NCBI GenBank assembly: GCA_028386065.3
Contig: JAKUCV010004797.1
Span: 133,832 to 197,831 of the forward strand
Direction of reading: 5' to 3'
Length of the DNA: 64,000 bases
Source: Turnera subulata
Lineage: Eukaryota; Streptophyta; Magnoliopsida; Malpighiales; Passifloraceae
Shown: piece after piece, positions 21,481-34,690 of the stretch
Layout: every line of letters starts with the position of its first letter
How positions within the stretch are numbered: the first letter of the stretch is position 1
The notes under the pieces: model-generated
What the model saw: only the letters and a program-made list of their open reading frames with translations
Told to the model about the DNA's origin: nothing
Database searches by the model: none
Made by a program: the position numbers and the translations under genes

Positions 21481-21959
21481 ATTTATTGTTCCCGAAAGCA
21501 AGTCTCCATTTCGCACACTCATGCCAGAGGACAGGAACTTCTATATTATTGAACATCAGTGGGGCTGTTGCTCTGTTGTATGGTTGGATGTGGGAGGTTT
21601 GGTTACCTGGAAGGCCAGGCGACATCGGGTAGGTGAGAAAGCGGGAGAGCATAGTTAGGCAGCGTAAGCGACGATGGTGATCGTATTGTGTTCTATGCGT
21701 GGGGTATGCGCAACTCTGTTAATAGGAGCTTAATTTGGAGTTTGAGGCAGAGGAAGTATCGAGTACTCACGTACCCGTATCTTTCAGTTCAATGGAGGTT
21801 TAGGAGACCACTAACATAGGTGACCTTGTTGGCTGGGACAGAAACAATTTAAAGGAGGTCACTGAACAGCTCATTGGGGAACAAGTTGATAGAGAAGCTT
21901 TCGAGTGGGTGCAATCTAGGACTGTATAAATGGGGAGGTTTTTTCTCCTGCAAGCGTTC

Positions 21960-22710
21960 CAACAACTTTTCATGTTTTGTCTCATTAATTGGAATGTTAG
22001 GGGTATCCGATCCTTTAGGAAACAAGGACAGGTTCGAAATCTGATTGCACAATCACAAGCTAACTTTGTATTTCTTAGCGAAACGAAGATTTCAAACATC
22101 AACCACCCATTATGTCAAAAGGTATGGGGCCCTCGCAATATAGAATTTGCTTCGGTGGATGCTGTTGGTCTGGCAGGAGGTTTGTTGTTGATTTGGGATT
22201 CAAACTATTTTGAAGCACACCGAATTGAATTAGGTGAGCAATGGATAATGATAGAAGGCAAGATTACCCACCTGGACCAGGTTATTACGATATGTGGAGT
22301 ATATGGGGATCCCAATATTGACCGTAGACTCCAGATGTTTGAGGAACTGATAGCTTTGAAGCACTCTTTTTTATCACCGTGGTTAGTAATAAGTGATTTT
22401 AGTGAAACCCTTATGCCTTCGGATCGAAAGAGTGGCAGAATATGTAGAAGAGGTGCATCAGCTTTTTAGGAGTTTGTGGAGTCCATAAGCCTATTAGAAT
22501 TTCACTTGGCGGAAGAGATTATACGTGGGGTAATTTAAAGGCTGCTAGTCGCATAGACAAAATTTTTGTAGAAGGGGAATGGCTCAGGATGTTTCCCTGT
22601 ATTTCTCTCAAATCTGGTAGCAAGCAAGGGTCTGATCATGTACCTTTAATTTTATCGCAAGATTTAGTGGATCAGGAGTGGAAACCTTTTAGGTTCAATA
22701 ATGCATAGTG
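21960..22710 (+). pseudogene. LINE endonuclease domain (ORF2 N-terminus)
   Basis: The sequence starts CLINWNVRGIRSFRKQGQVR, contains a FLSETK segment, a GGLLLIWDS segment and WLVISDFSET, and ends near a SGSKQGSDHVPL stretch with the catalytic SDH motif. This is the apurinic-like endonuclease (EEP fold) that nicks target DNA. ISDF replaces the usual CGDFNE. A TAG at about 22467 and other breaks disrupt the frame. Confidence 0.8.
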
Positions 22711-22912
22711 GAGCCATCTTGGTTTCATGAAGGTTATTACAAATATGTGGAGAGAGGCCTGTTGTCGATTTCCTGGTAAATACAAACTCTTGAGAAAGTT
22801 GAGCTATATGAGGTCTCTACTTAGTAGATGGAATAAGGATGTTTTCGGCAATGTCAAGTCGTGCATTGAATCTATACAATAGGAGATTGATAATCTGGAT
22901 AAAACTGCGGAG

Positions 22913-25652
22913 GTGAGAGTTTTGTCAGAAATGGAGTTGGACAGAATTGGGAAACTTAAAGCTGATCTTGATGACGGGTACAGTCAACTCGAGTCAACGT
23001 GGAGACAAAAATCCAGGATTCAATGGAGTAAATTGGGGGATCGCAACACAAATTTTTTTCATTTATCGGCTTGCAACATGGGACGTAAAAACCGAATAGC
23101 ACAAGTTATTATTGATGGACACCCTGTTCGTGAAACCAGCAGTATTAAACAATTGGCATGTGATTTCTTTTCTAAGTTATATGCTAAGAACTGCCAATCA
23201 AGGCCTTCTATTGGAACTTTGAATTTTAGGAAGCTCCAAGATGCAGAAGTGGACGAATTGGAGAAGCCTTTCACCATAGAGGAATTGAAGAAAGCTAGAT
23301 GGAATTGTGATTCGTTAAAAGCCCCAGGCCCTGACGGCTTCAACTTTTCTTTTTATAAGAATTGTTGGGAGCTGTTAAAACATGATCTGTTTGACATTGC
23401 CATGCACTTCTTCCATCATGCCGAACTACCCAAAGGTGCCAACAATGCTTATATCACTCTTATCCCAAAGAAAATAGGTAATATCTCTTTTGATGATTAT
23501 AGGCCGATAACTCTTGTTAACGGCATATATAAAATAATTTCAAAATTATTGGCACTAAGATTGAAGAGAGTATTACCATATCTTGTGGGGCCTTAACAAA
23601 CTGCTTTTATCGAGAGGAGAAGTATCTTGGACAGTTTTCTTTTGGCTAATGAAGTAGTTCACAGTCTGAAGAAAGCAAGAAGGAAGGCAATTGTCTGGAA
23701 ACTTCATTTTAAGAAAGCATATGATTCTATTGATTGGGAATACCTGTTGAATGTCATGGATGCCATGGGTTTTAGTACCAGATGGCATAAGTGGATGTTT
23801 GCATGTGTCTCTTCCTCCAAACTGTCAGTCCTCATAAATGGCTCTCCATCTAATGAGTTCAACATGGGCAGGGGTCTTAAGCAAGGCGACCTCCTCTCAC
23901 CTTTCCTGTTCAATCTAGCAGCTGAAGGCCTTTCCTCTATCCTCGTCAAAGCTGTTGAGCTCAACCTGATTCAAAGCGTCAATGTGCATGGGGTCCCTGT
24001 AAATGTTCTACAATATGCTGATGATACAATTCTCTTCTCTCCTGGAGACCTCCCATCTCTACTAAATCTGAAAAGATGTCTTCGTGTTTTTGAAACACTG
24101 TCTGGACTATGTATTAATTTTTTTAAAAGTAGTGTTGTAGGGATTGGCATGACTCAACAACAAATCGAGGAGTTTGCTGGTAGGCTACACAGCCGGGCAG
24201 AGTTTTTGCCTTTCACTTATCTTGGCCTTCCCCTAGGAGCAAACATGAGGAGGATTAATGCATGGATGCCAATCTTGGACAGATTTAAAAGCAAGCTCAA
24301 GGTTTGGAAAGGAAAATTTCTCTCCTTAGGTGGGAGAGTCACTCTAATCAAGTCAGTTTTGTCTGGGCTGCCGGTTTACTACATGTCACTTTTCAAGTTA
24401 CCTATCGCAGTAGCCAAGAGAATGACATCCATCATCAGACATTTCTTTTGGAATGGGGTAGAAAACACAAGGAAAATATGTCTTGTGGCATGGAAAAAGA
24501 TAGCTATTCCTAAGGAGTTAGGGGGTGGGTATAATCGATCTAAACATCATGAACCAATGCCTGCTTTTTAAGTGGTTATGGTGTTACACTAGCCCAGTGG
24601 TGAAGATTTGGAAGGAGGTGTTAAGGAACAAATGTGCTGATCAACATGCTGGGTTACGTATGACGTTTTCACTAAGTAACTGCTCTCCATCATGGGGTGA
24701 CATCATTCAAACTGGTTCGACTTCAAGTCAAACTGGTGTTGCTCTAAATAACGGTTTCTATATACAGGTCGGGTCTGGTAGGGAAATTAAATTTTGGTTG
24801 GATGACTGGACTGGACATGGGGATTTCAAGTCCAAATTCCCTAGACTCTTTTCATTATCTACTTGCCAGTTTTCTTCAGTATCCTCATGCCTTCAACTGG
24901 ATGAACAACAATGCGTTTGGAGTAATTCATGGCGGCGCCACCTTCGGGATTGGGAAGTCGAGGAGATGTTGGAGTTACCGACACTCGTTACAAATACAAT
25001 GAGACAGCCATTGCAACGTGATCATTGGGTATGGAGGCATTCACAAGATGGAGAATTCTCAGTTAAAAGTGGCAGAGCATTTATATATTCCCAGCTTGGC
25101 CACGTTCGCTCCAAACCATTCATTTGGTACTCATTATCTCCATTCAAGGTGGAAGTTTGGCTTTGGCTAGCTCTGAACAGAGCCATACCAACAAAGGATG
25201 TTTTGAGGGAAAGAGGAATAATTACTCTGGCCGAATCAACATGCTGTATATGTGAATCCAGCCTCGAATCTAGAGATCATCTTTTCTTTTCTTGTCCCAT
25301 GTCATGGCAAATATGGTGTAAGTTGTGTAGGTGGCTGGGTGTTTCATGGTGCATCCCTACCAGTTTAGAAGATTTTATGCTCCAATGGACTTTCCTATCT
25401 CCTTACTCTCATAGTAGATCTTGGTGGTACCTCATTGGTGTTGCCGCTATTCGTTCTATTTGGCTTGAGAGGAATAGACAGATTTTTCAAAACACTACTG
25501 CAGAGGTCGATAGGATTATTGATTTGGCTGTCTTTCATGCGACATTATGGACCAGAGCAAACCAGGCTTGCCTTTCAGGGTCTCAAACATCATGTCTAGC
25601 GCTGAATGTCTCCAACACTAGACCAGTCATCGGAGGAATTTTAATTTACTAG
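22913..25652 (+). pseudogene. LINE reverse transcriptase and C-terminal zinc-finger region
   Basis: Recognisable are SLKAPGPDGFNFSFYKNCW, DDYRPITLVNGIYKIISKLL, a GLKQGDLLSPFLFN block and the catalytic QYADDTILFSP (about 24010-24043). Beyond a one-base frameshift near 24525 come GIIDLNIMNQCLLFKW and a zinc-finger region with CCICESSLESRDHLFFSC. A stop at 23594-23596 separates two RT parts. The protein would copy LINE RNA at the nicked target; this copy cannot be made whole. Confidence 0.85.
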
Positions 25653-25801
25653 GCCACAGTTAATACTGTGTTGTAGCATCACTGCACGAGTGTACCGTCC
25701 AGAGCTCCTAATAGTTGCAGGGGATACTATACATAGGCTTCTGCCTGACTTGTAATTATTTACACCTTAATAAAATCTCGTTTAGCATCAAAAAAAAAAA
25801 A

Positions 25802-26308
25802 GGATGGATACATAGCTCCTTACCACTTAGGCATTATGTGATGGTCAAGATTTGAGCATTCGTAGTTCAAAAAAAAAAAAAAGGATTTGAGCATTCCTAA
25901 TTAAAACGGTTCCAAGTAAATGAGGCTTTGTAGCACTAAAAGTACCTTGTTTTTGGGAAGAAAAGAAAGACAGTATTCTTGGAATTACTAACTCTTCACA
26001 AACTTAATTAGAAGAAGATTTCAAGGCTTGAATAGAATCAAACCTTGCTTAAAAGGATGGATACAGAGCTTCTTACCACTTAGGCATTATTTGATGGTCA
26101 AGATTTGAGCATTCCTAATTGAAACGGTTCTAAGTAAATGAGGCTTTGTAGCACTAAAAATACCTTGTTTTTGTGGGGATCAGAAACACCACCCTTGCAA
26201 TTACAAACCCTTCACAACTTAATTAAAATATGTATATATATCAAACCAGTGTAAAATGATCATGCATATCAATATGCAGAAACCGCTAACAAATTAAGGA
26301 GATAAAGT
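25802..26308 (-). repeat. F-box 3'-flank segment, partly doubled
   Basis: It starts with a second copy of 'aggatggatacatagctcct...' directly after the LINE tail, then a poly(A)-like run near 25868-25881, then the fuller copy 25975-26230. The same segment follows the F-box genes at 35100-35470 and 61320-61570. This is the natural downstream flank of the F-box pseudogene at 26309-27435. Confidence 0.6.
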
Positions 26309-27435
26309 TTAAGTGTCAGACTTACGAATCAAGTAAACAAAATTACTGCCCGAGGTGATGCTCTTGGGAGAGAGAGCAATATTTTCTTGTATATAAATGT
26401 TGGTGAGGGAGAGATGACAATCTTCTCCAAATTCCTTGCCGTCATGACCACAAATCCAACCAATAGCAAAAATGCATAATCCATTTCCCAGCAATGGAAT
26501 CTAACAATTCTTAGGTGGTTTAAGAAAAATTTTGATGATCCTCCGTTTTCTCTCCGTCTAACTTCCGGATTGATCATGTTATCTACCATGTCCTTGGGAA
26601 CCTGAAATTACAACAAGCATCAATCAGATTTAGCTTAAATAGAGTCGAAAGCACAAAGCCATACTTCCATTGGTTTTATCCAAGGAGCTACGGGTTCGAT
26701 CCTAGTAGAGAAAGATAGGAGTATGGTTAGTTGTAAAAACATACCGAAAAAAAGATGTGGATGGCAAAACATATATATTTGGCACCTACAAAGGAAGCTG
26801 AACCCCTACCTCATCATACGTGTGCCCCCTCGACGTATTTCCATATGAAGACAATCATCAATTAGTTCTGTATCCTGGATGTATTTGTATTTCAAGCATT
26901 TCTAAAAATGGAGACGAGGTTAGACACTGATGGCAGCGCCAAGCTCTTGATGTTTGGACCTGATATATCCGGGTCTGTTTCATGAGAAAACTTTAGGCAT
27001 TTAAGATTTGGTGAGGCTAAATTCAGCTTTTGCAAGCCATAACATCTTATAAGAGACAATTTTTCCAGCAAGGGACACCCAGATACCAAATTTTTTCAAC
27101 TGTACACATGTCTAAGGTATAACGGTCTGCAGAGACTTCATGCAAATCTGCCCGGCTGGAGCCACAACTCTGCAGTAGGCTAGACTGAGTTGCTGCAATG
27201 AATCACAGCTAAATAACCAATAATCAGAAACCTTGTACATTCTTCTATGAATAAGGGGTGGCATCGATCCAGTAACATGCCACAAAATCAAGATCAGGAT
27301 CTTAATTTCTTTCCTTATTGCGAAAAGTATGCACATGCCAGCAGCTAAATCCTTTGCTCTCTTCAATAGGATATAAGGATGAAGATCAGACGGTTCGGAC
27401 GCATAACCTTTTTCTTTAAGTTTAAAAATTTTCAC
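26309..27435 (-). pseudogene. F-box/LRR/FBD gene, 5'-truncated
   Basis: The LRR part (27435-26892) contains RRMYKVSDYWLFSCDSLQQL, CRVVAPAGQICMKSLQ and VSGCPLLEKLSLIRCYGLQK in two frames. The FBD exon is 26601-26329 (MVDNMINPEVRRRENGGSSK...). It is homologous to the intact genes at 35522-37450 and 61638-63950 but lacks the first exon and the F-box, so it could not bind SKP1. A frameshift separates the LRR segments near 27100. The gene homology breaks off near 27430 into AT-rich DNA. Confidence 0.8.
26680..26755 (-). repeat. SINE-like sequence in the last intron of F-box family members
   Basis: In the intron before the FBD exon, 'aaggagctacgggttcgatcctag' (plus strand) carries a good tRNA B box and is followed by a short A-rich stretch. 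The same sequence sits at 35870-35945 and 61985-62045 in the sister genes, so it inserted before the gene family duplicated. Confidence 0.45.
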
Positions 27436-30222
27436 CCATATATTTTGAAATAAACATTTGGCAATTTTATCTTATAGTAAACAAATTAATGTTACCGTTG
27501 ATATATAGTTTTACTTTACTCCTTTAGTAATCTTAAGTTAATCTTTTTACTAGCAATATCATTTTTTAACATAAACATTAAATTTTCTATATATTACATA
27601 TAAATATTTGATAAATTTTCCTTTTCAATGAATAAATTATTAAATTGAATGTTACGATGGATTCTTATCTTTGATTTTCAATTAATAGTGAAGATCTTGG
27701 TTGTAGTATATAAATTATATCTTTTTAAGAAACAATACATTGTTCATATTTAAACTAATAAATCTTTAACTAATTTAGCATGCATTTTTTACCTTTGTCT
27801 TTTTTCATAAAATTCTTATGAATAACCAATTTTCTTTATTTATTCTACCTAATCACAAAAATTTCAACGCTGTAGTTATTTTATGAATGGAAACTATTAA
27901 TTAATAATTTATTTGATGTATTGTTATCATAAAAAAATAATTTATTTGATATTATAAAAATAAATAGATTATATCTTAGTATGTTTAGGATGGTAGGTTT
28001 TGGAAAATCATTAATTTAAGAAGTATACACGAAAGGGGAAATCCAGAGACCCATAATCTCTGATTCCACAAACACATAATAAAATTATGTCATTAACCAA
28101 CCAATCACAAGAAGTAATCAGTACCTAAATCAGAGCAAAAAGCCATTGTTTTACTTGCAAGAAACCTAGAAAGCCAAATGGAGAAGACGAGCTCAGGTGG
28201 GAAAAGAAGTTAGAAAAATTTGAGTTACGACGAGTCATTCTTTTATATCAGCTGAAATCATGGACTCCTCTGTTTTCAAAATATTCTTCCCAACCTAAAA
28301 TGTCTTTTTAGTCCTCAACGTTTGCATGCTAATATTTTTCGTTGCTTAGCTTGGTTTTTTTTTTTAACTTCAATAGTAGTTAGGCTAATTAGGTTTGTTC
28401 AATAATCAATAATACTATATCTGATTGATACTGCAGCCAAATGAAAAATTACTAAAACAATTTTGTGTTTTTCTGGTTGAAATATTCATAGTACCCACTC
28501 CTCAATTAATAACTGTCACATATTTAACAACACTCATTAAAACTTTTTTCATTAATATTTTTTTTAATTTCTTCATAAGAACTTTCTTTAAAAGTGTATT
28601 TATATATATTCTCTATTTCTTCTCTTTCTTCCCTTTTTTTTCTTGTTGATATATTTTTTTATTTTAGTGTTTAAGATAGTGCAATACTTCCTTCTTAATT
28701 TTTAAAGGCCATTATATGAAAAAAAAAATGTTCATTGAAATTCACTTTTGAGATCTTCATGTTTTATTTATCTATAATTAATTTTAAAAAATATATAAAA
28801 ACTATATTAAATATATGTTCCTCGTATTTATTATTTTCTTAATATTTAGGGTGGTGCAATGTATTTTAGTAGGTCGTTATGTAAGGGAAGATATTTTATA
28901 AACTTATAATCAACAACTTCATTGTTTACATGATTCTTTTTAATTTTATATCATCATATTTATTTTTCTTTTTTATTATTCACTCATATTAACACCCTTT
29001 AGTTTTTAGCATATTAACACTCATATTAAATTTTTTCATTCTTTATAATACTTTTTTTCATTTTTTATATTAATTACCTAAACATTCTTGTTTTTATTTT
29101 CTTGTTAGTAAATAAAATAATATAATATTTTACGACTAGAAACTCAAGAAGGGTCACTCCAAGTGAGGAAGCATTGCATCAAATATTTTGTCAGCATAAT
29201 AAAACCAAACCAAAACTTGTATTTCTTAATACATATTGTGACGCAATGACAACAATTCTTTGTAGCTGGATAAAAATATTAGTAAGCCTGCATATGGATA
29301 GAGTACTCAACTCTTACTACCAAAGTGATTCAAATGTCTATTTGTTATGTACGTAATCATCAATGGAAAAAAAATGCCTAAAATTATTTTTGTCTTTCGT
29401 TATTTTCCCTTTAGCAGGAAACTGTTAATTCTGTAGTAGCTCTCTTCTTTTTTTTTGCCCAGTTTTGTTTCAACAGATTGGAATTCAACTTGGATCACAG
29501 TGGGGATTATGGTGCGCGAGTGAGTCTCAGAATGAGACTGTAGCAACTCTATTCACAAAAGAACAATAACGTAATGTAAAGAGAAATAGCCTAGACAAAC
29601 TGACTTCGTTAAGAAATTAAATTACTTGATCCATGTGTTCTTTTTCTTTGTATGACATGGTGATTCGAAAATCAATTCTTGATATATATGTTATAACATG
29701 TTATATTAATGAAATTTTGGTGTACCAACGAACATAATAATTGTTAAGAGCTATAAAAAGGATCCAAAGGAAAAGATAGTTAGCTTAGCCTACTAGTATA
29801 TGACGATGAACAAGTATTTCTATATGTGGAAATGTCATAATATTGAATGGGGTTCTACTTAATTGCCTCCGTCCATGGAAATCACACACACATACACACA
29901 GTCCAAAGTACACTTTCCATTATAGCAGATATTGGGTCCGCGTTTGAAAACTATAACACGATAATTATTTTTCGGGAGGAATAGTAGGAATTTTGGAAAT
30001 ATTTTTATAAAATAATAGAAAGTATTTCATAAAAAAGTATTTAGTTGTAATTTAAAATTAAAGCAGTAAAGGGAATAAAATAAATAAATAAGTGAAATAA
30101 AATATGTACAGACAGAGGCCTGGAGTTTTACAATTGAAGCTCTTAATTTCTCTATCTCCAAATTAAGTAGAAATTTATATATTTGAACAGGATGAGCTTG
30201 GAATTTTACTTATTTTGTTAGA
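27436..30222. other. AT-rich intergenic region
   Basis: About 2.8 kb of strongly AT-rich DNA with poly(T) and poly(A) runs. I see no gene, LTR or terminal repeat. 30100-30222 is the left half of the duplicated segment also found at 15970-16100, where the next LINE inserted. Confidence 0.5.
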
Positions 30223-32870
30223 TTTTTTTTTTGATGCTAACGATTGAGGTTTTATTTATGAAAATAGTAGGTCAAAATTACAGTGGTGTAGAACCCGGGT
30301 TACAATGTAGCCGATATTGCAACGGCTTCAACTCAGCCTAATAGACAATGTGAATTCAAAGGAAGCGAAGTGCAATGAAAACGCAGTAGGAACTGATAGT
30401 ATAACTAATCTTTAGCCAACTAGATTATGCAAGAGCAGCAAAATTCCGACGGACACTTTTCCGTGAAGAGAGAGGCTCGGCATTAGACATGACGAACGAG
30501 GCACTGAAGGGGAATTCCGGATGAGATGCTTTGAACCAGGAGATTGCATGAGCTAAAATGGAATCAACTAGCCTATCATGGCCCACGGCCTGATTTTTGA
30601 AGACTCTTCTATTGCGCTCGATCCAGATGCCCCATAGGGAAGCGTATGCAATTGAGACCCATGTCGATCTGCTAGAGGGAAAGGGGGAGAGGAACGCCCA
30701 TTGTAACAGGAAGTCACGAATAGAATATGGGGTGCACCATACCACCCCCACCATTTGCATATATGGGACCAAACGAGCCATGAGAAGGAGCACGATAGTA
30801 GGAGATGCTCTTTGGATTCTATACGAGAGGAACACAGAGGGCAAAAAGAGTTGGTGAGAGATATGATATCGGGAGCATGCAGGACTTCCTGAGTTGGTAT
30901 ACCATTATGGAGAACCAACCGTAACCAGCACTCAATTTTGAAAGGTGTAATAGAGAACCAGGGTAGTGGAGTGGTTTGTAGCAGGCCCATGTAGCTGCAA
31001 ATAAACTGTCGGCCATCCCTAACCGCATATGTACCCGATAAGTCTGTACCCCAAATACGCTTGTCCGCCACCGAAGAACGCAAAGAAACATGTGAGATAA
31101 GTGAGGACATTCTGTGTACATCATCAATCTCCCACGAATATAGATTTCTTCTCCATTTTTTGGGTCATCTAACAGGGGTGGCCCTATCTGCATCTTGAAT
31201 AAAGTCTGCCACAGATGACTCTTGGCAGAGAGAGATAGAGAATAATCTTGGGAACAGGAGTTTGAGTATACCGCATCCAGCCCAGTCATCATGCCAAAAT
31301 TTAGCCAGAATACCATTCCCAATATTGATAGAAGTGGCGTCCAGCAGAGGGACCCCAGATTGGCTGTTCGTAGTAGCTGATTGCACTATATCTTTCCACC
31401 CCGAAGAGAGCCTTCAGGGGTCGAACACTGGGGTGAGGGGAGTACCTGAATGGGTGTATTTATTCTTAACTAAGGATTTCCATCCAACTTCACAATCTTG
31501 TACATACCGCCACCACCATTTAAAGAGAAGACTCTGATTCAAAACAGATAAGTCTGGTATTCCCATCCCCCTGCAATCCTTGGGACACGAAATTTTACGC
31601 CATGCTACCAGGCATAATTTCCTACCCTCAGATAAACCTCCCCAGAAGAAGTTTCTTTCAATTTTTATGAGCTTCTCAACTACAGCGGTTGGCATGCGGT
31701 ACATAGAGAGGAAATACAGGGGGAGGCTGCACAATACGGATTTGATCATCGTCACGCGGCCTCCGATGGAGAGATGCCTTCCTTTCCAAGTAGCCAATTT
31801 AGAGCTGAACTTATCAATAACCGAGCGCCATGTAGAGATGCGCTTTGTGTTGGCACCTAGGGGTAAGCCTAGATATTTAAAAGGAAGGTTCTCAGCCTTA
31901 CTGTGCAGCATCTCAGCAAAACGCCAGACCTCAGCTTGAGGCAAGTTAATGCCTATAATACTGCTCTTGTGGAAATTTATTTTTAAACCAGATAAAGCCT
32001 CAAAAACTCGGAGACATCTTTTGCGAGGTTAAGGAGAAAATTGGGATCATCAGGAGCAAAAAGAATAGTGTCGTCAGCGTATTGCAGGATAGATACTGCA
32101 GTGTTGTGTTCCACGACCTCTTTAATCAATTGCATATTAAGAGCCCTACGAAGGATGGTTGCAAGCCCCTCAGCAGCTATGTTGAATAAGAAGGGAGGTA
32201 TTGGGTCACATTGTTTTAATCCCCGGCCCATTATAAATTCTTCGGTGGGCGAACCATTTACCAAGACCGCAAGACTGGAGGAAGAGAGGCACTGCTTGAT
32301 CCAGTGACACCATTTGAAGCCAAAGCCCATGGCCTTCATTACGTCCAACAAATACGACCAGCTGACAGAGTCGAATGCCTTTCTGAAGTCTAGTTTCCAC
32401 ATGACTGACCTCTGCTTTGATTTTTTCAAACTGTGAACCACCTCACTAGCCATGAAAGCACCATCTAGAATATTACGCCCTTCGATGAAAGCAGATTGTT
32501 GATGGCCAATAATTTGGGAGAGTACCTTTTTAAGCCGCACGGATAGTAGCTTGGCAATAATCTTGTAAAGGCCGTTGATCAAAGTGATTGGCCTGAATTC
32601 ATCAAGTGACTCCGCACCGAACTTCTTTGGGATGAGAGTGATGAAACCAAAATTCGCACCTTTGGGAATTTTTCCCTTCTCGTGGAATTGATAAACCATA
32701 TCCATAATGTTGTCCTTGAGAATATCCCAACATCTTTTGTAAAAAGCAAAGTTGAATCCATCCAGAACAGGGGCTTTTGCACTATCACAACTCCAAATCG
32801 CATCTTTCACCTCCTGTAGAGAGAATGATATTTCGAGGTTCATAGAGTCAGAGGAGTCAGAGGTTCATAG
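30223..32870 (-). mobile_element. L1-type LINE, 5'-truncated
   Basis: The 3' end carries an A-run (plus T's at about 30223-30233). ORF2 runs leftwards from 32843: SAKAPVLDGFNFAFYKRCW, RPITLINGLYKIIAKLL, RGLKQCDPIPPFLFN and the catalytic ILQYADDTILFAP (about 32055-32095), then LGLPLGANTKRI and the zinc-finger region with CPLCSSRIESKEHLLLSC (about 30810-30860). Frameshifts lie near 31980, 31410 and 31110, and the usual GLKQGDPLSP is altered. It begins within RT, so endonuclease and ORF1 are absent. It interrupts the segment that is uninterrupted at 15970-16370. Confidence 0.85.
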
Positions 32871-32879
32871 AGTCGAGGT

Positions 32880-33720
32880 TCATGATATATGTGGGGATGT
32901 AGTGGCCTCCAAATAAATCTGTTTCTTGTTCTTCAATCTATTTAACCCAAATTTAAACATTTTCTTTTCGAGAAGATTTAGTGTGTCTTAAATTCACAGT
33001 TGGGCTTATTCAGCCCGTAACTCCTTGGATAAAACCAATGGAAATATGGCTTTGTGCTTTCAACCCTATTTAAGCTAAATTTGATTGATGCTTGTTGTAA
33101 TTTCAGGTTCCCAAGGACATGGTAGATAACATGATCAATCCGGAAGTTAGACGGAGAGAAAACGGAGGATCATCAAAATTTTTCTTAAACCACCTAAGAA
33201 TTGTTAGATTCCATTGCTGGGAAATGGATTATGCGTTTTTGCTATTGGTTGGATTTGTGGTCATGACGGCAAGGAATTTGGAGAAGATTGTCATCTCTCC
33301 CACACCAACCTTTATATACAAGAAAATATTGCTCTCTCCCAAGAGCATCACCGCGGGCAGTAATTTTGTTTACTTGATTCCTAAGTCTGATACTTCAACT
33401 TTATCTCCTTAATTTGTTAGTGGTTTCTGCATATTGATATGTATGATCATCTTACATTGGTTTGATATATATACATATTTTAATTAAGTTGTGAAGGGTT
33501 TGTAATTGCAAGGGTGGTGTTTCTGATCTCCCCAAAAACAAGGTATTTTTAGTGCTACAAAGCCTCATTTACTTAGAACCGTTTCAATTAGGAATGCTCA
33601 AATCTTGACCATCAAATAATGCCCAAGTGGTAAGAAGCTCTGTATCCATCCTTTTAAGCAAGGTTTGATTCTATTCAAGCCTTGAAATCTCCTTCTAATT
33701 AAGTTTGTGAAGAGTTAGAT
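32880..33720 (+). repeat. Inverted copy of the 25975-26700 F-box 3' region
   Basis: 33000-33720 reads as the reverse complement of the stretch from the last intron through the FBD exon to the downstream flank of the pseudogene at 26309-27435, with very high similarity. The two copies face each other across some 6.3 kb. Confidence 0.75.
33107..33412 (+). pseudogene. Isolated FBD exon of an F-box gene
   Basis: After an acceptor (tttcag, 33101-33106) the frame reads VPKDMVDNMINPEVRRRENG and continues to EKIVISPTPTFIYKKIL, nearly identical to the FBD exon at 26601-26329. The last residues differ because of a small frame change. No F-box or LRR exons precede it; only the intron end is present. 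It is a duplication remnant. Confidence 0.8.
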
Positions 33721-33759
33721 CCTTTTACTTTTGGATCCTTTTCAATTACTACCTTTTAC

Positions 33760-34150
33760 TTTTGGATCCTTTTCCATACTCTTCCGTGTTGCGTTATGGC
33801 CGAAGATTTGGAGTTGGCGAAACGCTTGGATGTTTAATAGACAAAATATTGGCTTCTATTCTATATTTCGGATATCATGTCCTTCACGCAAGAAGTGGTT
33901 CGAGTGCAAGGTAGTAGTGGGTCTGCTGGGCGGTCTACTATTCGACCCTAGAGGTGTATCAAGTGGGCGGCGCCTCCTCAGCCGTCGTATAAACCGAACA
34001 CGGATGGCTTCTTCTCTAAGGGAAATCCGGGGATTGCTAGGCACTTAATTGGGTATTTGCCTTTGTGTCTAACCTCGGCATTTGTACGTACTACATATAA
34101 AGCTGAGGCATCGGGAGTTTTACTTGGATTGCAGCAGGCGTGTACTACAT
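33760..34150 (+). pseudogene. RNase H-like domain fragment
   Basis: Pieces in shifting frames read WPKIWSWRNAWMFNRQN, then a YKPNTDGFFSKGNPGIA-like stretch (about 33990-34040) and KAEASGVLLGLQQA (about 34095-34140). These correspond to the 'KLNTDG' and 'AE...L..GL' motifs of the plant LINE/RNase H (RVT_3) family. It is an old non-LTR retroelement or derived gene remnant. Confidence 0.5.
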
Positions 34151-34320
34151 ATAAAAGATTAATTACTACCATGCCATACCATACCTGTAATATGTACCAT
34201 AATCGGCAGATAAGGGTGCGGTTCATGGGCATCTACTCGATGGTGAGCTTGATAGTGAGTGTTCTTGTCGGCCATGAACTTATTACCCATGCAAGCAATG
34301 ATGCATCGACCACCATGAAA

Positions 34321-34690
34321 TAATTAACTGGTTATATATGGTAATCAACTATATTATACCCAGCAATTAAAACCCCCCTCCTGCTCCTCCCTTATGTATA
34401 TCCTTCAATTAATTATTGTCCCTCTATATCCAGGGCTTCAATTCAACACCTGCAGGAGCCACTCCCTCCCCCTGGGCGTAACGGGTGATATATCTTGTAA
34501 TTTAATTACCACCGCCGGTTAATTACGAATTAACTGGTTATATATGGTAATTAACTATATTATACCCAGCAATTAAAACTCCCCCTCCTGCTCCCTTATG
34601 TGTATATCCTTCAATTAATTAATGCCCCTTTATATCCAATCCAGGGCTTCAATTCAACACCTGCAGCCACCTCCTCATGCATCACCCCCT
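34321..34690. repeat. Two-unit tandem duplication, about 206 bp
   Basis: 'ttaactggttatatatggtaat...caattcaacacctgcag' starts at about 34321 and again at about 34527, with small indels. No coding sequence. Confidence 0.8.

Larger units (their letters stand above)
21480..25801 (+). mobile_element. L1-type LINE, rearranged 5' end, poly(A) tail
   Basis: The tail of ORF1 (GWDRNNLKEV..., 21835-21928) is followed by an endonuclease region (21960-22710), RT (22913-24571) and a C-terminal zinc-finger region (24525-25652). A polyadenylation signal (aataaa, 25769-25774) and a 12-base A-run (25790-25801) close it. The ORF1 start homologue (MSPGLPG) lies at 21652-21480 on the opposite strand, so the 5' end is inverted and most of ORF1 is lost. 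Several stops and frameshifts make it inactive. Confidence 0.8.
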
